From the NCBI GenBank assembly GCA_902493335.1, contig CABUPJ010000038.1, positions 1 through 34,510 on the forward strand: a DNA stretch of 34,510 nucleotides, given 5' to 3'. Source of the stretch: an uncultured Porphyromonadaceae bacterium (GTDB lineage Bacteria; Bacteroidota; Bacteroidia; Bacteroidales; Muribaculaceae). Positions 17,445 to 25,265 of this stretch are shown here, one piece after another. The notes below the pieces were generated by a model that saw only the letters and a program-made list of their open reading frames with translations, did not search any database and was not told where the DNA came from. The translations under genes and the position numbers were made by a program. Each line of letters starts with the position of its first letter. Position 1 is the stretch's first letter.

Positions 17445-17543
17445 TTCTAAAACATAGGCAAATTTCAGCAATTATTCTTCTAAAACATAGGCAAAATTTC
17501 GATTTTTCTCTTCTAAAACATAGGCAAGCCGGGCGTCGGCCAT
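17445..17543. repeat. three tandem copies of a 33-bp repeat
   Basis: TTCTAAAACATAGGCA occurs at 17445, 17478 and 17511, exactly 33 bases apart. The first two copies extend with an A-rich AAATTTC tail; the third runs into GC-rich DNA. Read on the minus strand, each unit is 11 codons containing AYVLE. Confidence 0.85.
17472..17543 (-). CDS. possible 23-residue peptide built from the 33-bp repeat
   Basis: ATG at 17543, TAA at 17474-17472. The peptide starts MADARLAYVLEEKNRN and ends FAYVLEE, so it holds two repeats of an 11-residue unit; a third repeat (KFAYVLEKS) lies in frame beyond the stop. The ATG follows directly on the T-run of the hairpin at 17550-17576, so translation would need readthrough or its own promoter, and neither is visible. 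It may be a remnant of a longer repeat protein or a non-coding repeat that happens to be open. Confidence 0.3.
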   Translation of the reverse strand: MADARLAYVLEEKNRNFAYVLEE

Positions 17544-17549
17544 AGAAAA

Positions 17550-17576
17550 AATCCTCTCGCCGGCGGCGGGAGGATT
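17550..17576 (-). terminator. rho-independent terminator of the YtxH/holin operon
   Basis: AATCCTC-CGCC pairs with GGCG-GAGGATT around a three-base loop. On the minus strand it is followed by TTTTTTCT, a classical terminator, 51 bases after the stop of the gene ending at 17628. Confidence 0.8.
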
Positions 17577-17627
17577 TCAAGTAAAGGTCTGATCGAATTT
17601 CTATGACTGACTGAAGGGTTGCTGTTC

Positions 17628-17909
17628 TTATCTGCGTGACTTTTTGAAGATACTGCGAAAACGTTTCCAGAGTTTTACGGCAATGACGCCATACTCGATG
17701 TATGTCAGAATCTTCATTAAGCCACTGCCGCGGTTTTCACCTACGAACGGCAACTGCTCTTTGGCGTTTGAGGCCGAAACCGCCATCGCCTGTTTCTCAA
17801 TCTCAATCGACGCGAGGGCGAGCACACGCTGATAGCGTATCTCGTCGAGTGTATAACCACGCCAGGGTGTGGCGTCGGGTCGAGGCTCGGGTGTGCGGGT
17901 GAGTTTCAT
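17628..17909 (-). CDS. small protein of unknown function, last in the YtxH/holin operon
   Basis: 93 residues. N-terminal half: TRTPEPRPDATPWRGYTLDEIRYQR. A short, weakly hydrophobic segment (KILTYIEYGVIAVKLW) is followed by a basic end (KRFRSIFKKSRR), so it may associate with the membrane. I do not recognise a named domain. The ATG overlaps the stop of the holin-like gene (ATGA), which argues for coupled translation and a shared role in the envelope. Confidence 0.65.
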   Translation of the reverse strand: MKLTRTPEPRPDATPWRGYTLDEIRYQRVLALASIEIEKQAMAVSASNAKEQLPFVGENRGSGLMKILTYIEYGVIAVKLWKRFRSIFKKSRR

Positions 17910-18271
17910 TGTTCTGAGGCTTTAGGCGGTTTTACTAACAGACGTGAGACGAAGCGCGCTATCGGGTCGACGATAAGCGTGTGTCTGAAGATGATGAGAA
18001 GAGAGAAGATGAGAATATAAAACGCGGTGACGATGAAAAACGCCCAATAGAGCGTCATCACCGATGCAAGCAGGAATCCGACACCGATCGAGAGGAATAT
18101 CAGCGCGATAAGAGCCATTGCGACTATCAGCGTGTAAAACGCCACGGCCGACAGGAGCATAGACATCTTCTCGGCAGCCGAGAGTCTCATATAATCGGCA
18201 TACAGACCCAGATAACGCTTCAGGCTGTCGATAAAGCCCGATGTGTTGTCATTGTTAGCTGTCCCGAACAT
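17906..18271 (-). CDS. phage-holin-like (Phage_holin_3_6 / YqjE type) membrane protein
   Basis: 121 residues. The first 40 are amphipathic (LKRYLGLYADYMRLSAAEKM). Two long membrane helices follow, LSAVAFYTLIVAMALIALIFLSIGVGFLLA and WAFFIVTAFYILIFSLLIIF, then a cytoplasmic tail. This two-helix hairpin is the pattern of the family, found in cellular genomes next to YtxH genes rather than in phages. No prophage genes are nearby, so a lytic role is unlikely. It is third of four genes in a leftward operon. Confidence 0.7.
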   Translation of the reverse strand: MFGTANNDNTSGFIDSLKRYLGLYADYMRLSAAEKMSMLLSAVAFYTLIVAMALIALIFLSIGVGFLLASVMTLYWAFFIVTAFYILIFSLLIIFRHTLIVDPIARFVSRLLVKPPKASEQ

Positions 18272-18368
18272 CTCTCAATTTAATTTTAAGCTTGTGATTT
18301 CTATTGAGTCAGACCCGCGGCAGCCGGCGCATCAGAAAGCACCGGCATACCAGGGCCTGAATTATTTC

Positions 18369-18560
18369 TTACTTTTTATCCTCGATCTCACCGGCGATAA
18401 TTTCTACCAGTTCGTCTACCTGATCTTTTGCGATAAGACCTTTCTTCTGAAGTATGGTCTTGATGCGGTATCTCAGGTCCTCACCGCTTTCGGGGGTGAG
18501 CAGAGCCGTCGCTACGGCGCCTACGGCGACGCCGGCAAGGAATTTCACGAATCCGCTCAT
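18369..18560 (-). CDS. YtxH-domain small protein (second copy)
   Basis: 63 residues. The N-terminal membrane segment FVKFLAGVAVGAVATALLTPESGEDLRYRI is the YtxH signature: glycine-rich helix, then TPxSGxxxR. The charged C-terminal half is probably helical. YtxH proteins are often stress-induced. Its start overlaps the end of the preceding YtxH gene by four bases. Confidence 0.75.
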   Translation of the reverse strand: MSGFVKFLAGVAVGAVATALLTPESGEDLRYRIKTILQKKGLIAKDQVDELVEIIAGEIEDKK

Positions 18561-18763
18561 AATTTGGCTCCTTTTATTTCTTCACTGATCTGTTCGGCAA
18601 GGCGATCGAGTTTGTCGGTCTTGATGCCGGGGCAGTGGTCTTTGATAAAATCCTTGATTGACTCACGGGTATCCTCGCCTTTCTGGGGAGCGAAGAGAAG
18701 AGCTATGGCCGCACCCACTACGGCGCCGCCGGCTGCTGCTAACACTAAATCTAATCCTTTCAT
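18557..18763 (-). CDS. YtxH-domain small protein (first copy)
   Basis: 68 residues. LAAAGGAVVGAAIALLFAPQKGEDTRESI carries the YtxH signature (FAPxKGxxxR), followed by an amphipathic tail. It heads the four-gene operon with the second YtxH, the holin-like protein and the 93-residue unknown. The two YtxH genes are diverged tandem paralogues. Confidence 0.78.
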   Translation of the reverse strand: MKGLDLVLAAAGGAVVGAAIALLFAPQKGEDTRESIKDFIKDHCPGIKTDKLDRLAEQISEEIKGAKL

Positions 18764-18820
18764 TTCTGTGGTGTTTTAGTTGGTTATTATTTTGAGTTAG
18801 TTCTTATGGCTATATAACAA

Positions 18821-18850
18821 GCGCCCGGCACTATTTGTTGTGCCGGGCGC
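18821..18850. terminator. strong hairpin between the YtxH operon and htrA
   Basis: GCGCCCGGCAC and GTGCCGGGCGC form an 11-pair stem with an eight-base loop. It lies 27 bases after the htrA stop (minus strand). T-rich DNA flanks both sides. Confidence 0.75.
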
Positions 18851-18876
18851 CGCTTATTTTTTTATCAGGACCGGCA

Positions 18877-20424
18877 TCAGTCATTGAGCGGCACGGCGTA
18901 ATATGCCTGACGTCCGTCGGGGTAGAGTCCGATGATAAACATCACCTTATCGCGGTCGGCGCTTTTGCGCACGGCGTTGTAGATCTTCTCGACATCATCG
19001 GCCGATGTCACGCGGTTGTTGTTGATCGACAGGATGATGAAATCGTCCTTGATGCCGTTGTCCTTGAAACGGCCGTCGGTGAGTTTGCCGACAGAGACGC
19101 CGCCCGAGATTTCGAGACGACGGGCCGTCTCTTCGTCAACAGCCTTGAGGGTCGCGCCGAGCGACGACGAATTGTCGGCACGTGTGACACCGGTGTTGCC
19201 AGAGCTGTTGCGCAGGGTGACGACAGTGCTTTCTTTTTTGCCGTCACGCACATAGCTGACCTTCACCTTGTCGCCGGGGCTGAATTTTGTCACAGCCTCC
19301 TGAAGCTGTGCTGTCGAGAGCGTGGGATATTTGTCGAGAGCAGTGATGATGTCACCCTCCTTGATGCCGGCGGCTTTGGCAGCCGAACGGTCTTCGACCG
19401 ATGCGACAAGAATGCCTGCATTGACGCCCTTGATGTCTTTCTCGGCTATGAGCTCGGGCGACAGCTCGACGAAACGTATGCCGAGATATGCGCGCTGCAC
19501 GGCGCCGAAGCTCTTGAGGTCAGAAACGACCTTGGTGACGATAGATGTCGGTATGGCGAACGAACATCCTGCGTATGTTCCCGTCTTGGAGTAGATGGCT
19601 GTGTTGATGCCGACAAGCTCGCCGTTGAGGTTGACGAGTGCGCCGCCCGAGTTGCCGCTGTTGACGGCAGCGTCGGTCTGGATATACGACTCGATGCCGC
19701 CGCTCGAAGGTGTGCGGGTCGACGACGAGATGTTACGCGCCTTGGCGCTGACGATGCCTGAAGTCACCGACGAAGTGAAGCCGAAGGGATTGCCGACGGC
19801 AAGCACCCACTCGCCGACTTTGAGGTCCTCCGAGTCACCGATGGGTATGACATGGAGGTCCGGAGCTTCAATCTTTATAAGAGCGAGGTCGGTCACTGGG
19901 TCGGCGCCGATGACCTTTGCCTCGAAGTTGCGGTTATCGTTGAGAGTGACCTCAAGGCGCTCGGCGTCAGCGATGACGTGGTTGTTGGTGACGATATAGC
20001 CGTCTTTGCTGATGATGACACCCGAGCCGAGGCCGATCTGCACCTGTTTGGGCTGCTCGGTCTCCCGGGGCTGCTCCTGACGGCGGGGACGGCCGAAGAA
20101 GAATTCAAACAGAGGGTCGTCATACATGTCCATGCCATAGTTGCGGCCGTAGTTCTGACGCGGCACGGCATAGCTCTTCACCGAGACGACACCGTTGACA
20201 GTCTGCTCGGCCGCGTTGGTGAAGTCATCCTGATAAATCACGCGACCGCCGCGGTTGTCATGACGGCCGGTCTGCTCGCGCCCCTGGTCATTGTCTTTGT
20301 CAGATTCGCCCGCGGTCGATATCTGGGCGGCAGCCGTGGCTGCGACAAGAGCCGTCGCTACAAGAACCGACAATTGTATTGTTTTCAAAAATTTAAAAGG
20401 TTTCATAGATTTGTTAGATTTCAT
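18877..20424 (-). CDS. degP/htrA-like: Do/HtrA family periplasmic serine protease-chaperone
   Basis: 515 residues. A signal anchor lies at about 13-34 (TIQLSVLVATALVAATAAAQ). The trypsin-like domain has His149 (VTNNHVIADA), Asp179 (DPVTDLALIKI) and Ser259 (VNSGNSGGALVN). The linker FEFFFGRPRRQEQPR resembles the LA loop. Two PDZ domains follow, at roughly 310-400 and 420-510. It degrades or refolds damaged envelope proteins. An alternative ATG six codons later (20406) would still keep the signal. Which of degP, degQ or degS applies cannot be settled from sequence alone. Confidence 0.9.
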   Translation of the reverse strand: MKSNKSMKPFKFLKTIQLSVLVATALVAATAAAQISTAGESDKDNDQGREQTGRHDNRGGRVIYQDDFTNAAEQTVNGVVSVKSYAVPRQNYGRNYGMDMYDDPLFEFFFGRPRRQEQPRETEQPKQVQIGLGSGVIISKDGYIVTNNHVIADAERLEVTLNDNRNFEAKVIGADPVTDLALIKIEAPDLHVIPIGDSEDLKVGEWVLAVGNPFGFTSSVTSGIVSAKARNISSSTRTPSSGGIESYIQTDAAVNSGNSGGALVNLNGELVGINTAIYSKTGTYAGCSFAIPTSIVTKVVSDLKSFGAVQRAYLGIRFVELSPELIAEKDIKGVNAGILVASVEDRSAAKAAGIKEGDIITALDKYPTLSTAQLQEAVTKFSPGDKVKVSYVRDGKKESTVVTLRNSSGNTGVTRADNSSSLGATLKAVDEETARRLEISGGVSVGKLTDGRFKDNGIKDDFIILSINNNRVTSADDVEKIYNAVRKSADRDKVMFIIGLYPDGRQAYYAVPLND

Positions 20425-20470
20425 AGAGCTTAGTATTGTAATGAACTTATGTTTTTTCTTTCCTATGGCA

Positions 20471-20499
20471 CAAAAATAATCAAACTCTATAATATAGAG
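20471..20499 (-). promoter_or_regulatory. candidate htrA promoter region with an inverted repeat
   Basis: The minus strand has TATTTTTG at 20478-20471, a -7 box match. A perfect inverted repeat, CTCTAT-AAT-ATAGAG (20485-20499), lies just upstream, where a regulator could overlap the polymerase site. No well-spaced TTTG accompanies the -7 box. Confidence 0.35.
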
Positions 20500-20632
20500 A
20501 TATTAGTTTCCAAAGGTTTAAACTTATTTTGCCGAAAGCTTTGAAGTTTAAGATTTGTTTTAACAATTAGTGTTAAATTTATAAACATGCGTTAACAGCC
20601 TCTTCTCTTGCTCGCCTCTCGCCGAAGATGAC

Positions 20633-20640
20633 TATATTTG
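20633..20640 (+). promoter_or_regulatory. -7 box for the NlpC/P60 lipoprotein gene
   Basis: TATATTTG, a full match. A CTTG at 20607-20610 lies 22 bases upstream, a partial -33 match. The start would be near 20647, giving a leader of about 15 bases before the GTG at 20663. Confidence 0.5.
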
Positions 20641-20662
20641 TAAAAAGAAACAACCAATCTGC

Positions 20663-21655
20663 GTGCGCCACTATTCTGTCGTCATATCAATATTACTGTT
20701 ACTCTTGTTCGGATCATGTAAATCATCGCGCAACAGCGTGAAAATCAAGCCGACCGACCGTGAGACAGCGGTAACGCCCGCGCCTCACAGGCTCTCCTCA
20801 TCGTCGGTCGACACCGAAATGGGCCGGCGTCTGGTCAGCGAGGCACGCAAATGGCTGGGTGTGCCCTACAGCTACGGCGGCAACTCGCGCAAGGGCGTCG
20901 ACTGCTCGGGCATGGTCGTAGCCGTCTACCGCGACGCAGCATCGCTGAAACTGCCGCGCAGCTCTGCCGACCAGCACCGTTACTGCCGCGACATCAGCCG
21001 CAAAGACCTCGAGGCCGGCGACCTCGTCTTCTTCAAAGGCTCGTCAAAAGGCAAGGTCAGCCATGTCGGCATATATATCGGCGACAACAAGATGATTCAC
21101 GCCTCGTCGTCGCGCGGCGTCATCGTCAGCGACCTCGCCGAGAAATATTACATAAGCCACTACCATGCCTCGGGCCGCGTCGAGGGCGTCACCTTCGCAG
21201 CCACAGGCAACTCGCCCGACAAGAAAAAGAAGCAGAAGAAATCAAAGCAAAAAACTCCTCCCGTCGAGGAAAAAATCGTCGTCCCGGCCGACGGCGGCAA
21301 CGAAATAGCCGTCGCTCCCGAAATAAAAGAAGAGACCGCCCGCCGTCGCGAAGTCATCGAGATGACACTCGACGAATTCGTCGCCCGCGAAAACCGCCGT
21401 CAGGCCATCGCCGACAGCATTGCCGGCGCCCGTCGCGACAGCATCGAAACCGCCCGTCAGGACAGCATCGCCGCAGCCTCCGCGCCACTCGACTCTGTAG
21501 TCAACCCGACCGTCCCGCCTGCCGTAAAGGAAAAACAACCGCGCCGCAAACCCTCACGCCCGACCGCTCCCGCCGACAGCATTGCCGTCGACACCACAGC
21601 CGTCTCCGACGACATCCGCGAGCGCGTCTCACGCGGCTTCAAAGGCACATTCTGA
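20663..21655 (+). CDS. NlpC/P60 (C40) peptidoglycan hydrolase lipoprotein
   Basis: 330 residues with a GTG start; no in-frame ATG gives the signal. The lipoprotein signal is VVISILLLLLFGSC (Cys19). The C40 domain at about 52-160 has catalytic Cys81 (GVDCSGMVVAVY), His134 (SHVGIYIG) and His146 (IHASSSRGV). Such enzymes cut peptide stems of murein. From about residue 185 the protein is a long, low-complexity tail: a Lys-rich stretch, then repeated DSIxxA units (ADSIAGA, DSIETA, DSIAAA), probably disordered or coiled. The exported unknown gene follows after 33 bases. Confidence 0.87.
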   Translation: MRHYSVVISILLLLLFGSCKSSRNSVKIKPTDRETAVTPAPHRLSSSSVDTEMGRRLVSEARKWLGVPYSYGGNSRKGVDCSGMVVAVYRDAASLKLPRSSADQHRYCRDISRKDLEAGDLVFFKGSSKGKVSHVGIYIGDNKMIHASSSRGVIVSDLAEKYYISHYHASGRVEGVTFAATGNSPDKKKKQKKSKQKTPPVEEKIVVPADGGNEIAVAPEIKEETARRREVIEMTLDEFVARENRRQAIADSIAGARRDSIETARQDSIAAASAPLDSVVNPTVPPAVKEKQPRRKPSRPTAPADSIAVDTTAVSDDIRERVSRGFKGTF

Positions 21656-21688
21656 AATTTCGATAAGTAATATTTTAAATCCATCCCC

Positions 21689-22702
21689 ATGAAGAAGATT
21701 ATTCTTTGGCTATCATGCATTTTAGTTGCGACTGTCAGCATCGCTGTTTACGGCAACCCCTCATCACAGCAATGCGACAGCGCAGCGCAAGATTCCACAA
21801 TAAACATAATCGCATGGTTCAATAAGCACGACACTGTGACTTACTGGGTCAGTGAAAGTTCATGGAAGCTAAACGGCAGTGACACTGTACGCACCGCGTC
21901 ATTCGCCATGAAAGTGCGCGTAAACGTAGTCGACTCTACCGCCGAGGGATATAAAATGGACTATACCTTCCTCGAATTTCCGGCTACAGTCCTCTCCGAC
22001 TCCGCATCTGCCATCAAGAAATTTCAAAACGAAATAGTTACTAAACTCGGCAATAAAATTGTCGGCACGACCGTCCACTTCGAGACAGATGAATATGGCA
22101 GCATAACCAAATACAACAATCTCGGGCAAATCAAGAAACAGGCCAAGTCTCTTTTTAAAGAGGCCATCAAAGAGTTCTCAAAGATTCCTGAAATTCAGGA
22201 GCTGAAGAAAATAGGATTCGATGTGGCAGACTATGCGAAAAACATCGACACAGACAAACTCGTCGACGGCTATCTCGAAGAGCTTAACCTGCTTTTCATG
22301 AACCACGGACAAGCCATGGCAATCGGCGAATTCACTGAGCACGAAGACGCAACCGACACATCATTCGAGAACACAACATACTCTTCGGCCTTCGTTGACG
22401 AGGACGACGGAGCCTACCATATTGTCATCGACGTAACCAATATTCTGCCACGCAACGAATTAAAATCAATGGTCGGCAATCTCGTCGAGACACTCGCCAA
22501 TGACAGCATTACAGACAGCTTCAATGAAAACTTTGACACACAGGTAAACGTCGACGGCACTTACGAAGACTACCTGCAAACCGACTATCTTGTCAACGGC
22601 TGGCCTTATGCCATAGTCAGACAGAAATCCACAATGATAGGCGACCGCGGGAAAGCCAAACAGACCGTCATCACCCTCGACTCCTATTACTTCGCCCGAT
22701 AA
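21689..22702 (+). CDS. exported protein of unknown function
   Basis: 337 residues. Signal peptide KKIILWLSCILVATVSIAVYG. The mature part starts with beta-type segments (TVTYWVSESSWKL, ASFAMKVRVNVVDSTAEGYKMDYTF). A helical middle follows (QIKKQAKSLFKEAIKEFSKIPEIQELKKIGFD), then further strands. I see no catalytic or lipid motif and name no family. Codon use is somewhat more AT-rich than in the NlpC gene. A terminator stands just after it (22723-22747). Confidence 0.6.
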   Translation: MKKIILWLSCILVATVSIAVYGNPSSQQCDSAAQDSTINIIAWFNKHDTVTYWVSESSWKLNGSDTVRTASFAMKVRVNVVDSTAEGYKMDYTFLEFPATVLSDSASAIKKFQNEIVTKLGNKIVGTTVHFETDEYGSITKYNNLGQIKKQAKSLFKEAIKEFSKIPEIQELKKIGFDVADYAKNIDTDKLVDGYLEELNLLFMNHGQAMAIGEFTEHEDATDTSFENTTYSSAFVDEDDGAYHIVIDVTNILPRNELKSMVGNLVETLANDSITDSFNENFDTQVNVDGTYEDYLQTDYLVNGWPYAIVRQKSTMIGDRGKAKQTVITLDSYYFAR

Positions 22703-22722
22703 CGGGCATAAAAAATCACAAT

Positions 22723-22747
22723 TCTCAACATTTGTTGAGATTTTTTG
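22723..22747 (+). terminator. rho-independent terminator after the exported unknown gene
   Basis: TCTCAAC, four-base loop, GTTGAGA, then TTTTTTG. It lies 20 bases after the stop codon at 22702. Confidence 0.85.
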
Positions 22748-22760
22748 TCACAAATGACTA

Positions 22761-22768
22761 TAATTTTG
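22761..22768 (+). promoter_or_regulatory. -7 box for the outer membrane barrel gene
   Basis: TAATTTTG, a full match, immediately downstream of the terminator. TTG at 22735-22737 is about 23 bases upstream, inside the terminator stem, so terminator and promoter may overlap. The leader would be about 60 bases. Confidence 0.5.
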
Positions 22769-22837
22769 CGTCTACTATATTAGAAACGCGAAAGCCGGGC
22801 CGTCTACACCCGCTCGAACATAACTTTTTGAAAAAAC

Positions 22838-24952
22838 ATGAAACGTATCAAAACTCATCACAGACAGACCGCCACGAAAACGGTACTTACAATCATGCTC
22901 TCATCACTGCTTGCGCCCGTCGCGTCGGCACAAACAGAAACCGCCGACACAACAACCGTCCGTGAGCTCGACGAAATCGTCATCGAAGCGCCCCGCGTCA
23001 TCCGCAAATCAGACATGGAAGTCTATCATCCCTCGAAGAGCGCAGTCGAAAACGCCAAAAACGGCATGCAGCTGCTCAGCAATCTGATGATACCGACACT
23101 CACCGTGAGCGACGCACTCGGCTCGATTCAAGCCGCCGGCCAGTCAGTACAGGTGCGCATCAACGGCCGCGAATCAACCGTCGACCAGCTGCGCGCGCTT
23201 CTGCCCGAGACCATCAAACGCGTCGAGTGGATCGACAATCCCGGACTTCGGTACGGCGGAGCAAACTACGTGCTCAATTTCATTGTCGCCAACCCTACCG
23301 CCGGCGGATCACTCCAGACTCAGGCTCGCCCGGCCCTCAACCAGGCGTGGGGCTTCTATATGGCCGACGCAAAATTCAACACAGGACGCTCTCAGTGGGA
23401 GGTCGGCGGCAGATTCAAGCTCACCAACAAACTCAAGACCCACCGCGACTACTTCGAGACATTCACCTACCCCGACGGCTCATCGCTAACCCGCAACGAG
23501 ACATCGCGCGGCGGCTCGCTCGACAACACCCAGTCGAGCGCTTGGGCTTCATATAACTACATAAAACCTGACACAACCGTCTTTATGGCCGAGTTCAGCA
23601 TGTGGCAAAACATTAGAAACAAAAGCGTATACAACGGACTTCTGTCGCTCAGCGACGACAGCGACGACATCCTGCTCACCGATTCACAAGGCGACGAAGG
23701 ACGCACACCGTCTTTCTCTCTCTACTTGCAGCAGTCGCTCCCGCGCAAACAGACGCTTGTCGTCAACTTCAGCGGTTCGTTCTATTTCGGACGGTCTTTT
23801 TCAGCCTACATAGAGCAATTGCCTGCGACATCCTCATATCTCAACGACATCCATACCGACATCAAAGACCGCAATCAGGCATACGCCATCGAGGCCGACT
23901 ATATCAAGAACTGGACGAACGGCCGCTTCACCGCCGGAGCGTCATATACCGCCAACCGCAACCGTTCGGAGTATAAAAACCTTGGCGGCAGCATATTCCA
24001 TCAGCGGCAGGACAAAGTCTATTTCTTCGCCGAATACTTCCACCGATTAGGTAAATGGACGGCGACCGCCGGCATGGGCGTCCAGTATACCGACTTCCTG
24101 TTCAAAGAGTCAGACCAAGGCACCCACACCTGGTGTCCGCGACCACAGGCGACGGTCACATATTCGCTGAACCAGAATCATAACTTCCGCCTCAACTTCA
24201 CATCCTGGCAGTCGACCCCCTCACTGGCCGAGACCAACGTCGTGCCACAGCAGCTCGACGGATTCCAGTGGCGCGTCGGCAATCAGGATCTCAAGACGGC
24301 CAACTCCTACATGCTCACCTTCCGATACGGCTTCAGCATACCTCGTGTAAACGGCTCATTTGGCGTGCGCGCCTTCACATCGCCCAACGCCATCACTCCC
24401 CTGCTGCGCTGGGACGGCGACCGCCTCATCACGACCTACGAGAACAGCCGCGGCCTCGAGAATCTCTCGTTTTTCCTCGCTCCGCAGATCGAGATTATCC
24501 ACGACTGGCTCATGGCAAGCGGCTATCTGCAGTACCGCATGGAGCGCATGCGCGGCACAGGATACACCCATCACAGCAACGCCTGGAGCGGCAATGCCTC
24601 TATCGAGCTTACGCACTGGGGCTTTACTCTTTCAGGACAATACATCCGCGCCCAGCGTGACCTCTGGGGCGAGAAAATCTCGTGGGGCGAAGACCTCAAC
24701 ATAATCGACCTTAGCTACAACTGGAAATCATGGCAGTTCAGCGCCGGCGTCATCATGCCCTTCGGCAAATACGACCAGGGAAGCCGCTCGATAAGCAAAT
24801 GGAACCGCAACGTCCAGCACATGCGCCTCGACATGCGCGCGCCCTACCTGTCATTGAGCTATAACCTGCAGTGGGGACGTCAGAAACGCGGCGCTCAGAA
24901 ACTCGTCGATGTCGACGCCTCAACCGACCGCTCAACCGCCGGCGGCAGATAA
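22838..24952 (+). CDS. outer membrane beta-barrel, TonB-dependent-receptor-like
   Basis: 704 residues. Signal peptide TVLTIMLSSLLAPVASAQ. Then a TonB-box-like stretch (VRELDEIVIEAPR). A plug-like domain follows at about 50-150 (LLSNLMIPTLTVSDALGSIQAAGQSVQVRINGRESTVDQLRALLPETIKRVEWIDNPG, typical of the family). The rest is barrel with alternating aromatic strands. It has no N-terminal carboxypeptidase-like domain, unlike most SusC-type receptors, and no SusD partner is adjacent, so a polysaccharide-uptake role is not supported. A metal, peptide or small-ligand receptor, or an OMP_b-brl_3 protein, is possible. Monocistronic. Confidence 0.75.
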   Translation: MKRIKTHHRQTATKTVLTIMLSSLLAPVASAQTETADTTTVRELDEIVIEAPRVIRKSDMEVYHPSKSAVENAKNGMQLLSNLMIPTLTVSDALGSIQAAGQSVQVRINGRESTVDQLRALLPETIKRVEWIDNPGLRYGGANYVLNFIVANPTAGGSLQTQARPALNQAWGFYMADAKFNTGRSQWEVGGRFKLTNKLKTHRDYFETFTYPDGSSLTRNETSRGGSLDNTQSSAWASYNYIKPDTTVFMAEFSMWQNIRNKSVYNGLLSLSDDSDDILLTDSQGDEGRTPSFSLYLQQSLPRKQTLVVNFSGSFYFGRSFSAYIEQLPATSSYLNDIHTDIKDRNQAYAIEADYIKNWTNGRFTAGASYTANRNRSEYKNLGGSIFHQRQDKVYFFAEYFHRLGKWTATAGMGVQYTDFLFKESDQGTHTWCPRPQATVTYSLNQNHNFRLNFTSWQSTPSLAETNVVPQQLDGFQWRVGNQDLKTANSYMLTFRYGFSIPRVNGSFGVRAFTSPNAITPLLRWDGDRLITTYENSRGLENLSFFLAPQIEIIHDWLMASGYLQYRMERMRGTGYTHHSNAWSGNASIELTHWGFTLSGQYIRAQRDLWGEKISWGEDLNIIDLSYNWKSWQFSAGVIMPFGKYDQGSRSISKWNRNVQHMRLDMRAPYLSLSYNLQWGRQKRGAQKLVDVDASTDRSTAGGR

Positions 24953-25007
24953 GCGCCATGCAATACACAATTTAAGTGAAATATCTCCGTTTTCTCGAAT
25001 TAATCGT

Positions 25008-25015
25008 TATATTTG
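25008..25015 (+). promoter_or_regulatory. -7 box for the DUF3791/DUF3990 locus
   Basis: TATATTTG, a full TAnnTTTG match, 34 bases before the ATG at 25050. No clear TTTG at the expected spacing. Confidence 0.45.
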
Positions 25016-25049
25016 TGGCGGCAAATACTAAACTAATAACGGCTTACTT

Positions 25050-25265
25050 ATGGATAACAAGACTCTCGAATTTGTAACTTATTGCATCAGCAAACTCGCG
25101 CAGGTTCTAAGATTATCTCAGCGCGAAGTCTATCACAGACTCAAAACTTCGGGAATTCTTGACGAATACATTATTCCGTCTTATGACGTGCTCCATACTT
25201 TCAGCTCGCGTTATTTAGTAGAAGATTTAACCGACTACATGCGGGAGAAAGGAGTGTTAAATTAA
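25050..25265 (+). CDS. DUF3791 family protein, probable partner/antitoxin
   Basis: 71 residues: TLEFVTYCISKLAQVLRLSQREVYHRLKTSGIL, then IIPSYDVLHTFSSRYLVEDL. This is the DUF3791 pattern, a small all-helical family that sits immediately upstream of DUF3990 genes in Bacteroidetes and Firmicutes. The gene is intact, with a good -7 box upstream. It overlaps the next start by one base (TAATG). An antitoxin or regulator role is inferred from the context. Confidence 0.75.
   Translation: MDNKTLEFVTYCISKLAQVLRLSQREVYHRLKTSGILDEYIIPSYDVLHTFSSRYLVEDLTDYMREKGVLN

Noticed and set aside
17445..17543. CRISPR array
   Set aside because: Only three repeats of about 17 bases with 16-base gaps, the gaps are themselves similar, and no cas genes are nearby.
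17906..18271. Prophage lysis holin
   Set aside because: No endolysin, structural phage genes or integrase in the window; the neighbours are YtxH genes, the usual cellular context.
18835..19761. Plus-strand frame opposite htrA (308 codons)
   Set aside because: Antisense shadow and crosses the terminator at 18821-18850.
22838..24952. SusC-type glycan receptor / polysaccharide utilisation locus
   Set aside because: The protein is shorter, lacks the N-terminal carboxypeptidase-like domain and has no SusD neighbour.
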